A DNA stretch of 64,000 bases from Planctomycetota bacterium (GTDB lineage Bacteria > Planctomycetota > Planctomycetia > Pirellulales > Pirellulaceae): the NCBI GenBank assembly GCA_026692865.1, contig JAPLNI010000051.1, forward strand, positions 236,531-300,530. Reading direction: 5' to 3'. The notes beneath the pieces are model-generated. The model did not search any database. It saw only the letters and a program-made list of their open reading frames with translations, and was not told where the DNA came from. Position 1 is the first letter of the stretch, and each line of letters opens with the position of its first letter. The position numbers were made by a program, and so were the translations under genes. Shown in pieces: positions 54,814-63,866 of the stretch.

Positions 54814-55482
54814 ATGAAGTCGTTAATTAAGAGTTGTGTGTTTCTGGCGTGCATCGTTACTGCTGGTTTTTCTGCAAGCAAGTCTTTTGCCAATCTCGTG
54901 ATTACAGAAGCGATGTCTTCATCGGGTGGGGACACGCCGGATTGGTTTGAATTGACCAACTTTGGGGCAACTGCGATCGATATCACTAGTTACAGAGTAG
55001 ACGATAATTCTGCGAGTTTCGCTTTGTCGCTGCCGCTTACTGGAATAACAACGATTGCCCCTAACGAGTCGGTTGTGTTTATGGAGACAAACGCTCCACT
55101 GACTGCGATACCAGCTTTTAGGACCTTTTGGAGCAACCTATCGCCCTCCATCCAAGTTGGATCCTACACTGGTTCGGGCATCGGGTTGAGTAGCGCCGGT
55201 GACGCAGTAAACGTTTTCGATGCAACTCCTACTCCGGGTAATCTCATTGCAACGAACGCTTTTGGTGCTGCAACGACAGGAGTCTCGTTTGAATTTACTG
55301 CAAATAATTCGTTGGCAACATTGAGCGTCAGTGGAATCAATGGGGCTTACACCGTACCAGGGGGAACCCCGAATGTTGGGTCTCCCGGCGTCACCGCAGT
55401 TCCTGAACCAACTACGATTGCGTTACTTGGTGTAGCGGGAATTCTGGGACTCGCCGCTCGACGAAGAATGAGCAGCAACTAG
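54814..55482 (+). CDS. PEP-CTERM protein with lamin-tail-like domain
   Basis: 222 residues from the ATG at 54814, which has a GGAG site. Signal peptide LIKSCVFLACIVTAGFSASK. Beta-rich lamin-tail-like domain with LVITEAMSSSGGDTPDWFEL and FGATAIDITSYRVDDNSAS. The end is VPEPTTIALLGVAGILGLAA followed by RRR, a textbook PEP-CTERM sorting tag recognised by exosortase. It is expected to be exported and processed at the surface. Its own terminator follows. Confidence 0.9.
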   Translation: MKSLIKSCVFLACIVTAGFSASKSFANLVITEAMSSSGGDTPDWFELTNFGATAIDITSYRVDDNSASFALSLPLTGITTIAPNESVVFMETNAPLTAIPAFRTFWSNLSPSIQVGSYTGSGIGLSSAGDAVNVFDATPTPGNLIATNAFGAATTGVSFEFTANNSLATLSVSGINGAYTVPGGTPNVGSPGVTAVPEPTTIALLGVAGILGLAARRRMSSN

Positions 55483-55514
55483 CTTCCATAACCACATCTC
55501 GAATCAATAACCAG

Positions 55515-55555
55515 AAGCCACTGGGTTCAAATGAACTTAGTGGCTTTTCTTATTT
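55515..55555 (+). terminator. rho-independent terminator after the PEP-CTERM gene
   Basis: AAGCCACT and AGTGGCTT form the outer stem, GTTCA and TGAAC an inner one, then TTCTTATTT follows. Confidence 0.8.
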
Positions 55556-55727
55556 CCCCAGCGTATTTTGTATTTTTCGGTCAACGTACTTTTTCGATTG
55601 CCTAAATGTTCATTTCGCGTCTATCACACGCATCGTAGAATTCGGATTTGGCACGTACACTATGAGGCAGAAAGAACGAGTGAAAGAATCCCACGTAAGA
55701 TATCTAGTTTTTTGAGCTAATCGCTAA

Positions 55728-56816
55728 ATGAAGAGTAACGAGCGTTTGTTGTCGATCGATGCCTTGCGTGGATTCGATATGTTTTGGATCATTGGGGGCG
55801 ATGCATTTTTTAAGGCCCTGTTGGTTGCAGGAGCTTGGTCTTTTACTCCGATGCTCAAAGAGCAACTTGAGCACGCCGAGTGGGAAGGGTTTCGTTTTTA
55901 CGATCTTATCTTCCCGTTGTTTTTGTTTCTTGTTGGATGCGTTCTCCCTTTTTCATTGGCCAAGTATCGCGATCAACCCAGTGCGGTGTACGTTCGGATT
56001 TTTCGAAGAACTGCATTTCTGTTTCTTCTGGGGCTGATCTACGGTGGGCTTCTGAAATTTGATTGGGAGGCAATGCGTTATGCGGGAGTGCTGCAACGTA
56101 TCGCGATTTGTTATTGCATTTCGGCATTGATCTTTTTGCACACTAATTGGATTGCCCGAGTGGTTATCTGTGCGGTGATTCTTTTGGGGTATTGGGCTTT
56201 GATAGGTTTAGTACAGACCGATGAAGCCTTCGGTGTTTTTACAAAGCAAGGGAACCTTTCCGGATACATCGATCGGATGTTGCTGCCTGGGAAGATCTAT
56301 GAAGGCTACTATGGATTCGGCGACAATGAGGGGATTTTGTCGACGATTCCTGCCGTGGTCACCGCTCTGTTGGGAGTGTTTGCGGGAGAGTGGCTTCGCA
56401 CGGAACGAAGCGGATGGTCGAAAGCCTTGGGATTGGTTTTGGCGGGTGTCTTGATGCTAAGCCTTGGGCTTGTTTGGTCGATGTGGTTCCCGATTATTAA
56501 GAACATTTGGTCGAGCTCTTTTGTGTTGGTTGCGGGTGGCTGGAGCGTCTTGCTGCTAGCGCTCTTCTACATTTTGATTGACGTGTGCGAGTATCGAAGC
56601 TGGGCTTTTGTGTGGGTCGTGATTGGGGTGAATGCGATTACGATCTACATGCTGAAAAACATCATCGACTTCCGAAAGATTTCGACCTACTTCTTAGGCG
56701 GTGTCGCAGGCGGAATCGACGTTTGGGGAGCACCGCTGCTTGCACTGGGAGTTCTCGTTGCTCAGTGGGGCTTGCTTTGGTACTTGTACAAACAAAAGAT
56801 ATTCTTGCGAGTGTAA
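55728..56816 (+). CDS. NagX-like / DUF5009 multi-helix membrane protein
   Basis: 362 residues. Starts NERLLSIDALRGFDMFWIIG, the signature of the HGSNAT/NagX group, with FYDLIFPLFLFLVGCVLPF as the second conserved helix. About ten membrane helices are predicted from hydrophobic runs along the protein. Relatives transfer acetyl groups to sugars across membranes or are of unknown function in bacteria. It probably modifies or moves amino-sugars. Confidence 0.8.
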   Translation: MKSNERLLSIDALRGFDMFWIIGGDAFFKALLVAGAWSFTPMLKEQLEHAEWEGFRFYDLIFPLFLFLVGCVLPFSLAKYRDQPSAVYVRIFRRTAFLFLLGLIYGGLLKFDWEAMRYAGVLQRIAICYCISALIFLHTNWIARVVICAVILLGYWALIGLVQTDEAFGVFTKQGNLSGYIDRMLLPGKIYEGYYGFGDNEGILSTIPAVVTALLGVFAGEWLRTERSGWSKALGLVLAGVLMLSLGLVWSMWFPIIKNIWSSSFVLVAGGWSVLLLALFYILIDVCEYRSWAFVWVVIGVNAITIYMLKNIIDFRKISTYFLGGVAGGIDVWGAPLLALGVLVAQWGLLWYLYKQKIFLRV

Positions 56817-56888
56817 TCAGCTCTTGGAATTTTCGTTCGCTGCGACCAATACAGTTGTAGCCTTAACTTTATGTCTTAACTAATTTTT

Positions 56889-57719
56889 GTGTGGAGCCCT
56901 ATTTTGTCGTTTAGCTTTGAACCGAATGCAACTGTCTTGATCGTAGGAGTCGGGCTGATGGGCCAGCACATGGCGGCTGTTGTCGGTGGGGTCCTGAAGC
57001 CGAAGAAAATCTTGCTTGTAGATCATTCGACGTTGATCTCGGTGGGCACCGAAAAGGTTTCGTTAAGCGACTTTGCAAAAACGATTAGCGAAGCTTTCGA
57101 AGACTCAATCGAGGTGATTGCCGAGTCGATGGATATTACTGACGAGCAAGCGGTGGACGATTTTTTCGCCAGACACAATCAGGTGCATTATTTGATGCAC
57201 ACGGCCGGCATATCACCGAAACCATTGACTCCGCCCGAGGAGTTAACGAAGCAAGACGTCATGGGAGCATGTGAAGTCAATCTGTGGGGAACTCATAACG
57301 TCATCAAGCATGGCGTGAAATCGGGAGCCTTGGGGCGTGGTTCGCGTGGAGTGCTCGTGTTGTCGACTTCCGCTACTGTTGGGGCGGAGGGACGTGCAAG
57401 TTCAGCTTACGAAGAGTCCAAAGGTGGTTTGCTGAATTTCCTGCGTCTTCAGTCGCGGCACTTTGTTGAAAAGTACGGATTGATTTTGAACGGCCTTGCT
57501 CCCTCGCCTTTGCGTGGACCGATGGCTGCTCAGAATCCCATCAGTGCAGGAAGATTACAAGCCGTTGAAGACGCTATGCCGATGGGTGGCCTTACCGAGC
57601 CCAAGCATATCGCGGCAGCAACGTTGTTCTTTTGGTCGAACGAATGTTGGTGCACGGGAGAAGTGTTAACGATCGATGGCGGATATACCAAGCACAAACC
57701 AATCTATGGGCCGCTGTAA
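56889..57719 (+). CDS. short-chain dehydrogenase/reductase
   Basis: 276 residues from GTG (TTG at 56904 is an alternative). Nucleotide-binding start VLIVGVGLMGQHMA has a G-x-G-x-x-G motif. The mid-part has LMHTAGISP (NAG-like) and VLSTSATVGAEGRASSAYEE followed by SKGG, giving the catalytic Ser, Tyr and Lys. ...WCTGEVLTIDGGYT at the end is typical of SDRs. Cofactor and substrate undecided. Confidence 0.8.
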   Translation: MWSPILSFSFEPNATVLIVGVGLMGQHMAAVVGGVLKPKKILLVDHSTLISVGTEKVSLSDFAKTISEAFEDSIEVIAESMDITDEQAVDDFFARHNQVHYLMHTAGISPKPLTPPEELTKQDVMGACEVNLWGTHNVIKHGVKSGALGRGSRGVLVLSTSATVGAEGRASSAYEESKGGLLNFLRLQSRHFVEKYGLILNGLAPSPLRGPMAAQNPISAGRLQAVEDAMPMGGLTEPKHIAAATLFFWSNECWCTGEVLTIDGGYTKHKPIYGPL

Positions 57720-57755
57720 AAGACTTTGTAAAAGTGGTCGGCTTGGTAGAGATCG

Positions 57756-58412
57756 CTATCGGTTGCCTTCTGCTTGCAGTTCCGCGTTGATACTAGCCAA
57801 TGAGTTACGTTGATCGCGTTTTTTTCGATTGATACTTTTGGGGGAAACCTTCGCATCGTATTCAATGAATCCTCTTCCGATGGAGAGTGTTTGTTCCAGG
57901 CTTTCGATCGAGTTAGCGTCTACGTGTTTGCAAGAAGCGATCGCGATTTGCGCGCAGGCTCGTGCGTCTTCCAAAGCATCGTGATGTTGGAATTGGATGC
58001 CAAGCGATAAGGCTGTTGGGTGCAACCCATAGCCACTTCGGCCAGGCCAAGTTCGGCGTGCAATAAGGCGAGTACACTGGAATTCCATCCTCGGAGCGAT
58101 CTCGTCACAAGCTAGGATCGAGTGGAGTAAGACGTTCATATCAAAGGGTGCGTTATGAGCTATAGCAATTCGCGTCTCCAATATTGGTCGCAACTCCTTC
58201 CAAACCGAAGGCCACGTTGGAGCGTCCATCACGTCCCGGGGGCGAATACCATGAACGGCGATGCAACGTTCGGAGAAATAGAGACGAGCAGGACGAATAA
58301 GCCAAGATTTTTCAAACGCGATCTCACCTTCCTCCACCACAACCACTCCGAGTTGACAAGCACTATTGGGCTCATGAGAAGCTGTTTCAAAATCAATAGC
58401 CGCGAAACGCAT
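57756..58412 (-). CDS. DEDDh 3'-5' exonuclease (DNA polymerase III epsilon-like)
   Basis: 218 residues. Exo I FAAIDFETA (D-x-E), exo II IAHNAPFDMNVL and exo III HDALEDARACAQIA with the His and Asp of the DEDDh family. Acts on single-stranded DNA or RNA ends. Length and gene context are compatible with either the proofreading epsilon type or a stand-alone exonuclease. Confidence 0.88.
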   Translation of the reverse strand: MRFAAIDFETASHEPNSACQLGVVVVEEGEIAFEKSWLIRPARLYFSERCIAVHGIRPRDVMDAPTWPSVWKELRPILETRIAIAHNAPFDMNVLLHSILACDEIAPRMEFQCTRLIARRTWPGRSGYGLHPTALSLGIQFQHHDALEDARACAQIAIASCKHVDANSIESLEQTLSIGRGFIEYDAKVSPKSINRKKRDQRNSLASINAELQAEGNR

Positions 58413-58470
58413 AAAACAAAACTCCGTTAAGTAAAATGGTTATCCTTGTGCTTTGTCCAACTTAAAAATC

Positions 58471-58504
58471 GGGGTCGCTGGATTCGTAAGAATTCAGCGA
58501 CCCC
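58471..58504 (+). repeat. solitary REP-like palindrome
   Basis: A 34-base hairpin with a 15-bp stem (one G-T position) around the loop GTAA; inner part GGATTC-GTAA-GAATTC. It has the GTAA-loop core of the REPIN ends, but the head is GTCG and no partner end follows. Confidence 0.65.
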
Positions 58505-58601
58505 AATTTCAATGTTGGACAACGCGTGAGAAGTATGAATCGATTTGTGGATGCTGAAGCTGCTTGTGAAATTGGGACAGCAATGCTTTCAGACAATTGC
58601 A

Positions 58602-58652
58602 TTTGCGTGGACGAAGATTTTTGACTTCGCGATCTCGGTCCACGCAAATTTT
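58602..58652 (+). terminator. terminator-like hairpin without an assigned gene
   Basis: TTTGCGTGGAC and GTCCACGCAAA form an 11-bp perfect stem with an inner CGAAG/CTTCG stem; TTTT follows the right arm. On the plus strand it would end a short RNA starting after about 58430, or attenuate the lipoprotein gene. Confidence 0.5.
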
Positions 58653-58983
58653 AACAGGTATCGCCTGATGCATCTGGGCACTCTTACTTCTTACTACGAT
58701 TTCAACCGAACTGGGATTGACTGAAACTAAAGAAAATTCGTATCTACGCTGCATTGGGTGAGTAGGCATATTTTGCAACCATCACGGCTTTGGGAAACTT
58801 TGCCGATTTTTCTTCATTTTACAAATGTTAAGTGTCGAAAAGAAAAACTGGAGCAGAAGGCTACCTCAGAGTCCCTGGCTAAAGCTTTTCAAAACATCTC
58901 AGTTTTCCAAAGCACTAGTGACGGTCGGGATTCGACCGCAGCCCTCCAAGGATTGACACTTAAGATCAAGGGAATGATCCAAG

Positions 58984-60198
58984 ATGCGATTTGACGTAAC
59001 AAAGTGGACTCGATTAGCTGTTTTAGGGATGGTCTCGGGAGCATGCTTGTTTACTGGCTGCAGCAGCAGTAGCGGTTGGAAAATGCCTGGATCAAAGATG
59101 TTTTCTTGGTCGAAGAAACCATCAGAAACAACACTTGCCGGAGCAGGTCCGTCGTCGATCAAATATCCTGACTCACCTGCTTCGAAGCAGACGCCACAAG
59201 CCATTGCGAGTGCAGCTGCTGGGACGGCTCCAGGTAAATCTGGCTTCGGTAGCCCAGTCGGCGGAGCGACCTCGCTCGCTGCGACAGGCACCGGAGCTCG
59301 GACCGCCCAACCAACTTACACTCCGCCCAACGGAATGGCAAACGTCGCGTTCGCTCCACCTGCCGCAGCAGCAGCTGCCAACGGTTATTCTGTAGGTCCA
59401 TATAACACTTATTCTCAACCCGGCGGAGCCGCTAATAACCTTGCGACTACCGGTGCACCGAGCGCATTTGGCGGAGCAACCCCTGCTGCAGGAATGTCGC
59501 CAGGCAACCCTTTCAACGCCACTGCGAGAGCGGGATTCCCAAGCACTCAGGTCTACGCAGGAAGCACGCCGGGCACCGTAGCTGCCAACCACGGTACTCA
59601 GATGCCGGCAAGCTTCCAACCACCATCGGCTCCTCAGGGTGCTCCATCGTCAGGATTTCCTGGCATGGCCGCTCCAGGAACTGCGAACAGCTTTGCTGCT
59701 GCATCAAGTAACCCCAATCTTGGTTCTGCAGCGGCTCCAGTACAAAAAGGTACAAGCGGATTTGCCGTGCCGCAATCGATGCCAAGCACTGGCGGATATG
59801 CACCGGTTGGAACCCCTGGAATGGCCCAGCCGACCCAAGGTTCATTCGCTGCCGCTAGCAGCAACGCGTTGCCTGGAACCATGCCTCCCTCTGGTCTGCC
59901 CGCGATTCCCACAGCACAAGCTCCAACTGGGATGACGAGCGTTCCAGCGCAAATGGCCGCCTATACCGGAAGTGGTTCTGGAGCACCAATGTCCACTGCA
60001 ACCTTCCGACCCGGAAGCACGGGCCGACAAACCAACTACAACTTCTCGCAACCATCTACACCATCTAGTTCGAGTGCGGTCGCCAACCCGATGTTAGCAA
60101 GTCCGACGAGTGTACCAGCAGCGAACACCGCCAACAGTCTTAACAATCCTGGTTATAACCCTGGCTTCCAAATCCCACCAACGAATATCGTCCGATGA
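58984..60198 (+). CDS. low-complexity lipoprotein
   Basis: 404 residues. Signal peptide and lipobox LFTGCSSS at about residue 27. The rest is rich in Ala, Gly, Pro, Ser, Thr and Asn with repeats such as SFAAASSN and GMAQPTQ, without a recognisable fold. It is probably an extended, envelope-attached protein; function unknown. It is convergent with the sigma-factor gene. Confidence 0.7.
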   Translation: MRFDVTKWTRLAVLGMVSGACLFTGCSSSSGWKMPGSKMFSWSKKPSETTLAGAGPSSIKYPDSPASKQTPQAIASAAAGTAPGKSGFGSPVGGATSLAATGTGARTAQPTYTPPNGMANVAFAPPAAAAAANGYSVGPYNTYSQPGGAANNLATTGAPSAFGGATPAAGMSPGNPFNATARAGFPSTQVYAGSTPGTVAANHGTQMPASFQPPSAPQGAPSSGFPGMAAPGTANSFAAASSNPNLGSAAAPVQKGTSGFAVPQSMPSTGGYAPVGTPGMAQPTQGSFAAASSNALPGTMPPSGLPAIPTAQAPTGMTSVPAQMAAYTGSGSGAPMSTATFRPGSTGRQTNYNFSQPSTPSSSSAVANPMLASPTSVPAANTANSLNNPGYNPGFQIPPTNIVR

Positions 60199-60220
60199 GT
60201 TGAGAAGCACTGTATCCAAG

Positions 60221-60796
60221 TCACTCATCGTCTTGAACGGGACGATAGTCGGCAAGGTTTTCGAGTTGGCTCTTGAGGGCGGCTCGAGCGCGACTTAATC
60301 GGCTTCGAACGGTTCCAATCGAGATATCCAAGATCTCAGCAATGTCTTCATAGGAAGTCTCCTCTAGCTCACGCAGCACCAAGATCGATCGATGATCCTC
60401 GCTGAGCCGCTGTAGAGCATCTCGCAATTGACTTATATTCTCTCGCTGAATAATTTCAAAATCGGGAGCCTCGCTATTCGCCGTTGGCTCACTTCCCGAA
60501 ACTTCTTGCGCTTGGTCCAAAGAAAGCTTATGGCGATGCCTTCGTCGTTTCGATAAGGCGTTGTTGAACGCGATCCGATAGAGCCAAGTAAAAAATTGGC
60601 TGCTTTGCTGAAACGTATCGAGCTTCAGAAATGCCTGAATGAAGGACTCTTGCACAACGTCCTCCGCTTCGTCAGGATGATTCACGACGTTGACGACGCA
60701 TGAGTACAAACGGTCCTGGTATCGTTCTACCAGCACGCCAAAGGCTTCACTATTCCCGGTGAGCGCGGCTTGAATCAGGTCAGGTTCGTCTTTCAA
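60221..60796 (-). CDS. ECF-type RNA polymerase sigma factor
   Basis: 191 residues. Region 2 is present as YQDRLYSCVVNVVNHPDEAE and DVVQESFIQAFLKL, then FFTWLYRIAFNNALSKRRR. Region 4 is LRELEETSYEDIAEILDISI followed by GTVRSRLSRARAALK. No anti-sigma factor gene lies next to it, so control of its activity is unknown. Target promoters unknown. Confidence 0.93.
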   Translation of the reverse strand: MKDEPDLIQAALTGNSEAFGVLVERYQDRLYSCVVNVVNHPDEAEDVVQESFIQAFLKLDTFQQSSQFFTWLYRIAFNNALSKRRRHRHKLSLDQAQEVSGSEPTANSEAPDFEIIQRENISQLRDALQRLSEDHRSILVLRELEETSYEDIAEILDISIGTVRSRLSRARAALKSQLENLADYRPVQDDE

Positions 60797-60900
60797 AACG
60801 GTTCGCTATACAACTTGGCATTAGGATTCTGCGGAGAGTTGAAGTTGAATCGAGCCCAACCCCATCCGATTTAATTCTAATCGGATTCGCTGAGGGTAGG

Positions 60901-61716
60901 TTACGAAATTGGCTTCGTATGGTTCAGTCTCTTTCTCGCCAGGTCGACTGGACAATCACCATGCCCGGCCATCGTCAGTGACTGCTTCATAGCAGTTTCA
61001 ATAAATCGATCGGTGTCATACTGCGGATTCGGCTCAATGGTCGATTCGTCCAAAAGCATCGGAGTCAATCCGTTCCGATGCGTAGGGCAAACCGGGTGGC
61101 CGATGAAAACCTTAATGTGTGCTGCGGTGAACCAACCGCTCCACACATCCCAGCCTCGGGGTGCTCCTTCGATCCAACAAGGTAGCAGCGGCGCGTTCGC
61201 CTTGATCGCGACCAATGCGGCACCAGCACGTATTTTGAGTATTGGGCATTTGGTGCGGTTGATTCTTCCCTCGGGAAACATACCTACCAGCCTACCTTCC
61301 CCCACCAGGCGAATCGCCGTCTTCACCGAAGCGCTATCGCTTCCAGATCGATTTGTAGGGATAGCTTGGAAGGTTCTTAAAACTGGCCCGAAGATTGGGT
61401 TCTTGAAGAACTCCCCAGCAACCAACCAATGAACGCGCCGACCACATGCGAGCTGTAGAAAGAATGGGTCCAGCGAGTTACGATGATTTGATATAAGGAC
61501 TGCTCCGGAAACTCCTAACGCAGTCTTGCCCTCGTTCATTGGCGCATGGGATACGATTTCAATACGCCATAGCAATCGCCCAAAACAGTAAACCGGCGCG
61601 TAAAGTACTTTCTCCAACGGCGTATAATCCGAAGGTGATCGAAATGCTTTCACGAGCGGCCAGAGACAACCCAACGGGATGATTGTCAAAACGAATAAGC
61701 TTAAAGCATCCGCCAT
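60901..61716 (-). CDS. PlsC-type 1-acylglycerol-3-phosphate acyltransferase
   Basis: 271 residues. The first hydrophobic segment lies near the N-terminus. Catalytic motif NHRNSLDP (H-x4-D), then VAGEFFKNPIFG, IPTNRSGSD and MFPEGRINRTK. Such enzymes acylate lysophosphatidic acid to phosphatidic acid. Divergent from the BFD-like gene. Confidence 0.9.
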   Translation of the reverse strand: MADALSLFVLTIIPLGCLWPLVKAFRSPSDYTPLEKVLYAPVYCFGRLLWRIEIVSHAPMNEGKTALGVSGAVLISNHRNSLDPFFLQLACGRRVHWLVAGEFFKNPIFGPVLRTFQAIPTNRSGSDSASVKTAIRLVGEGRLVGMFPEGRINRTKCPILKIRAGAALVAIKANAPLLPCWIEGAPRGWDVWSGWFTAAHIKVFIGHPVCPTHRNGLTPMLLDESTIEPNPQYDTDRFIETAMKQSLTMAGHGDCPVDLARKRLNHTKPIS

Positions 61717-61757
61717 TCAAGTCCAACTTCACGTATCGACAAGTTTGAAAAAGACGT

Positions 61758-62078
61758 ATGTTAGCAGATGACGAGCTATGCCTGTGCTTCCATGTGAGCT
61801 ATCGCAAAGTAATTCGCTATATCGACCGCAATGCGATTGTCGTTCCAAGTCAGGTGTCCGAGTGCTTGGGGGCTGGTACCGGATGCGGTTGGTGTCGCAA
61901 GCAGATCACGCGACTTGTTTCGGATGTTCAATTGACGCCGCTACGAGATCAAAGTTTGGATGATTGGCTACGCGATCGTGCACCGACCGCGACTGCCCAT
62001 CGACAGGGACGCGAAGAACACCGACGCAACTTGGCTGAGGGTTCTTCGCGCGATTCATGCGAGTTGAACAATACGTGA
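61758..62078 (+). CDS. BFD-like [2Fe-2S] protein
   Basis: 106 residues. CLCFHVSYRKVIRYI and CLGAGTGCGWCRKQI give the C-x-C and C-x-x-C pairs of bacterioferritin-associated ferredoxins. The usual fold ends near residue 55; the rest is polar and charged. Possible electron donor or regulator of iron release, but no bacterioferritin is adjacent. Confidence 0.82.
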   Translation: MLADDELCLCFHVSYRKVIRYIDRNAIVVPSQVSECLGAGTGCGWCRKQITRLVSDVQLTPLRDQSLDDWLRDRAPTATAHRQGREEHRRNLAEGSSRDSCELNNT

Positions 62079-62191
62079 TGTTGCCAGTTTCGAGTTGTCG
62101 TTTAAGCTTGTCGAATTCTGAATTTTTTCGTTCAGACGCCTAACCGTTTTTGCACCTACAAACCACGCCAACCCACTAAGGATTCCAAATC

Positions 62192-63037
62192 TTGAAATTT
62201 GCTATTTGTAATGAACTCTTTGGTGATTGGCCTTGGGAAAAAGGGTTATCGATGGCTCGCGCAATCGGATACACAGGCGTCGAAGTCGCGCCGTTTACTC
62301 TGGGACTGAATGCAGCTGATATCAGCCGAACAACTCGTAACGATTACCGAACGGCGGTCACAGACCAGGGCATGGACTTGGTCGGACTGCATTGGCTACT
62401 GGCAAAAACCGAAGGATTTCACTTAACCACTTCAGATGTCGCAGTACGCAAACGGACGACAGATTACTTCTTGCACTTGATCGAGCTATGTAAAGACCTT
62501 GGCGGAAATCTGATGGTACTTGGCTCGCCACTTCAAAGAAATTTTCCTTCCGATCAGACACACTCGCAAGCGATGGCCAATGCGATCGACACGTTGAGTC
62601 CTTTGGTTCCAGTACTCGAGAGTGCGGGTATTGCAATCGCACTAGAACCGCTTGGACCGCAAGAAGGAAACTTTCTCAACCACGCCTCTCAAGCTCGTGA
62701 AATGATCGACATGATTGGTTCACCAAGCGTGCGGTTGCATCTGGATGTAAAGGCGATGAGCAGTGAGGGAATTCCCATCGCACATGTGATTGAGCAGAAC
62801 GCAGACATTATGATCCACTTTCATGCGAATGATCCGAACCGATTAGGGCCGGGTATGAAGATCGCATCACAACCCGAGGCAGACATCGTCGATCAACAAC
62901 CCGTGTTTCAGGCACTTCACGACATTGAATATCAAGGCTGGGTTTCAGTCGAGGTATTCGACTATTCGCCCGGCGTTGAAACGATACTGCGCGAAAGCTG
63001 GAACAACATGCAGTCGTGTTGTCAAAAGCTCGTTTAA
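62192..63037 (+). CDS. sugar phosphate isomerase/epimerase (xylose-isomerase-like TIM barrel)
   Basis: 281 residues from a TTG with AAGGA upstream; the frame has no ATG close by at the correct length. FAICNELFG, GYTGVEVAPF, LGSPLQRN, IALEPLGPQEGNFLN, RLHLDVKAMS and HFHANDPN are the metal-binding Glu/Asp/His strand ends of AP-endonuclease-family-2-like barrels. Substrate unknown, probably a sugar or inositol derivative. Confidence 0.82.
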   Translation: MKFAICNELFGDWPWEKGLSMARAIGYTGVEVAPFTLGLNAADISRTTRNDYRTAVTDQGMDLVGLHWLLAKTEGFHLTTSDVAVRKRTTDYFLHLIELCKDLGGNLMVLGSPLQRNFPSDQTHSQAMANAIDTLSPLVPVLESAGIAIALEPLGPQEGNFLNHASQAREMIDMIGSPSVRLHLDVKAMSSEGIPIAHVIEQNADIMIHFHANDPNRLGPGMKIASQPEADIVDQQPVFQALHDIEYQGWVSVEVFDYSPGVETILRESWNNMQSCCQKLV

Positions 63038-63051
63038 AAAAGAGCTTTTTT
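63024..63051 (+). terminator. terminator of the isomerase-like gene
   Basis: AAAAGCTC and GAGCTTTT with TT following the right arm; the stem overlaps the stop codon. The convergent cysC gene ends three bases after it. Confidence 0.65.
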
Positions 63052-63053
63052 AG

Positions 63054-63773
63054 TCAAATGACCTCGGGAAGCCATTGTCTTGATTTCAACTCGGCAATCA
63101 CACGGTTAGCCAAAGTTTCGGGCGATTCTATTCCGCCTGCCAAGACAACTTCCGCATCTTCGGGTGCTTCGTAGGGATCGCTGATGCCGGTGAAGTTCGC
63201 GATCTTTCCCGCGCGAGCTTGTTTATAGAGTCCTTTGGGATCGCGTGACTCACAAATTTCTAATGGCGTATCTACAAAAACTTCTACAAAGGTTTCTGGT
63301 CCGTACTCCTTTTCAATTTGTTCGCGCACGCGTTGACGATCATTTCGATAGGGGCTTACAAAGGCGGTTAAAACAATCAATCCAGCCCCGACTAAAAGTC
63401 CCGCCGCCGCTCCAACGCGACGAATATTTTCTTCGCGATCCTCAGGACCAAACCCAAGTCCGAATCGCTTTGCGAAGCTTTCGCTGTGGTCTTTTAACAA
63501 GATAGCAGGAGTTGCACACAAGCCATGACGGACGTTGTCTCCGTCGAGTAGATATGTGCGGATAGATTCCTTCCAAAGCATCTGGTCGACGACATTGGCA
63601 ACGGTGCTTTTCCCCGAACCACTGAGCCCAGTAAACCAGACAACACCTGCCTTATGACGCTGGCGTACAATTCGCTCATCGAGAGACACGCTGGCATGAT
63701 GCCACACGATTTGTGGTGCACCGGTTTCCGGTTGAAGCTTCTCTGATGTGCTGTCGGTCGGACTGGGGGGCAT
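63054..63773 (-). CDS. cysC: adenylylsulfate (APS) kinase
   Basis: 239 residues. Walker [56 protein letters not shown] and [20 protein letters not shown] are the CysC motifs. It phosphorylates APS to PAPS, for assimilation or sulfation. An insert of about 17 residues lies between HGL and GFG---DREEN. CysN/CysD are not adjacent. Confidence 0.92.
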   Translation of the reverse strand: MPPSPTDSTSEKLQPETGAPQIVWHHASVSLDERIVRQRHKAGVVWFTGLSGSGKSTVANVVDQMLWKESIRTYLLDGDNVRHGLCATPAILLKDHSESFAKRFGLGFGPEDREENIRRVGAAAGLLVGAGLIVLTAFVSPYRNDRQRVREQIEKEYGPETFVEVFVDTPLEICESRDPKGLYKQARAGKIANFTGISDPYEAPEDAEVVLAGGIESPETLANRVIAELKSRQWLPEVI

Positions 63774-63812
63774 GATTTTTGAAATACTTAAGGTATTGGT
63801 TCGAGAGCCGCG

Positions 63813-63866
63813 TTAGGCGAGCGGCAGGCTAAAAACATAAGATGTAGTTTGGGACCAGTGTCCCAG
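63813..63866. repeat. dispersed repeat family B, copy B5
   Basis: TTAGGCGAGCGGCAGG at 63813 repeats 26224-26239, and TTTGGGACCAGTGTCCCA at 63848-63865 matches the family arm. The opposite arm is not clear here. Confidence 0.5.

Larger units (their letters stand above)
58413..58983. other. gene-free stretch with two strong hairpins
   Basis: About 570 bp between divergent exonuclease and lipoprotein genes. It contains the solitary REP-like palindrome at 58471-58504 and a plus-strand terminator-like hairpin at 58602-58652. The minus-strand frame 58509-58778 reads through the second hairpin and is not accepted as a gene. Possible small RNA or attenuator. Confidence 0.45.

Noticed and set aside
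58509..58778. 89-residue minus-strand frame between the exonuclease and lipoprotein genes
   Set aside because: It reads across a perfect 11-bp stem with a T-tract on the other strand and has no recognisable family; the non-coding explanation is better.
59155..60055. Several long frames in other phases of the low-complexity lipoprotein gene
   Set aside because: They arise from the repetitive Ala/Pro/Gly-rich codons of the real gene.
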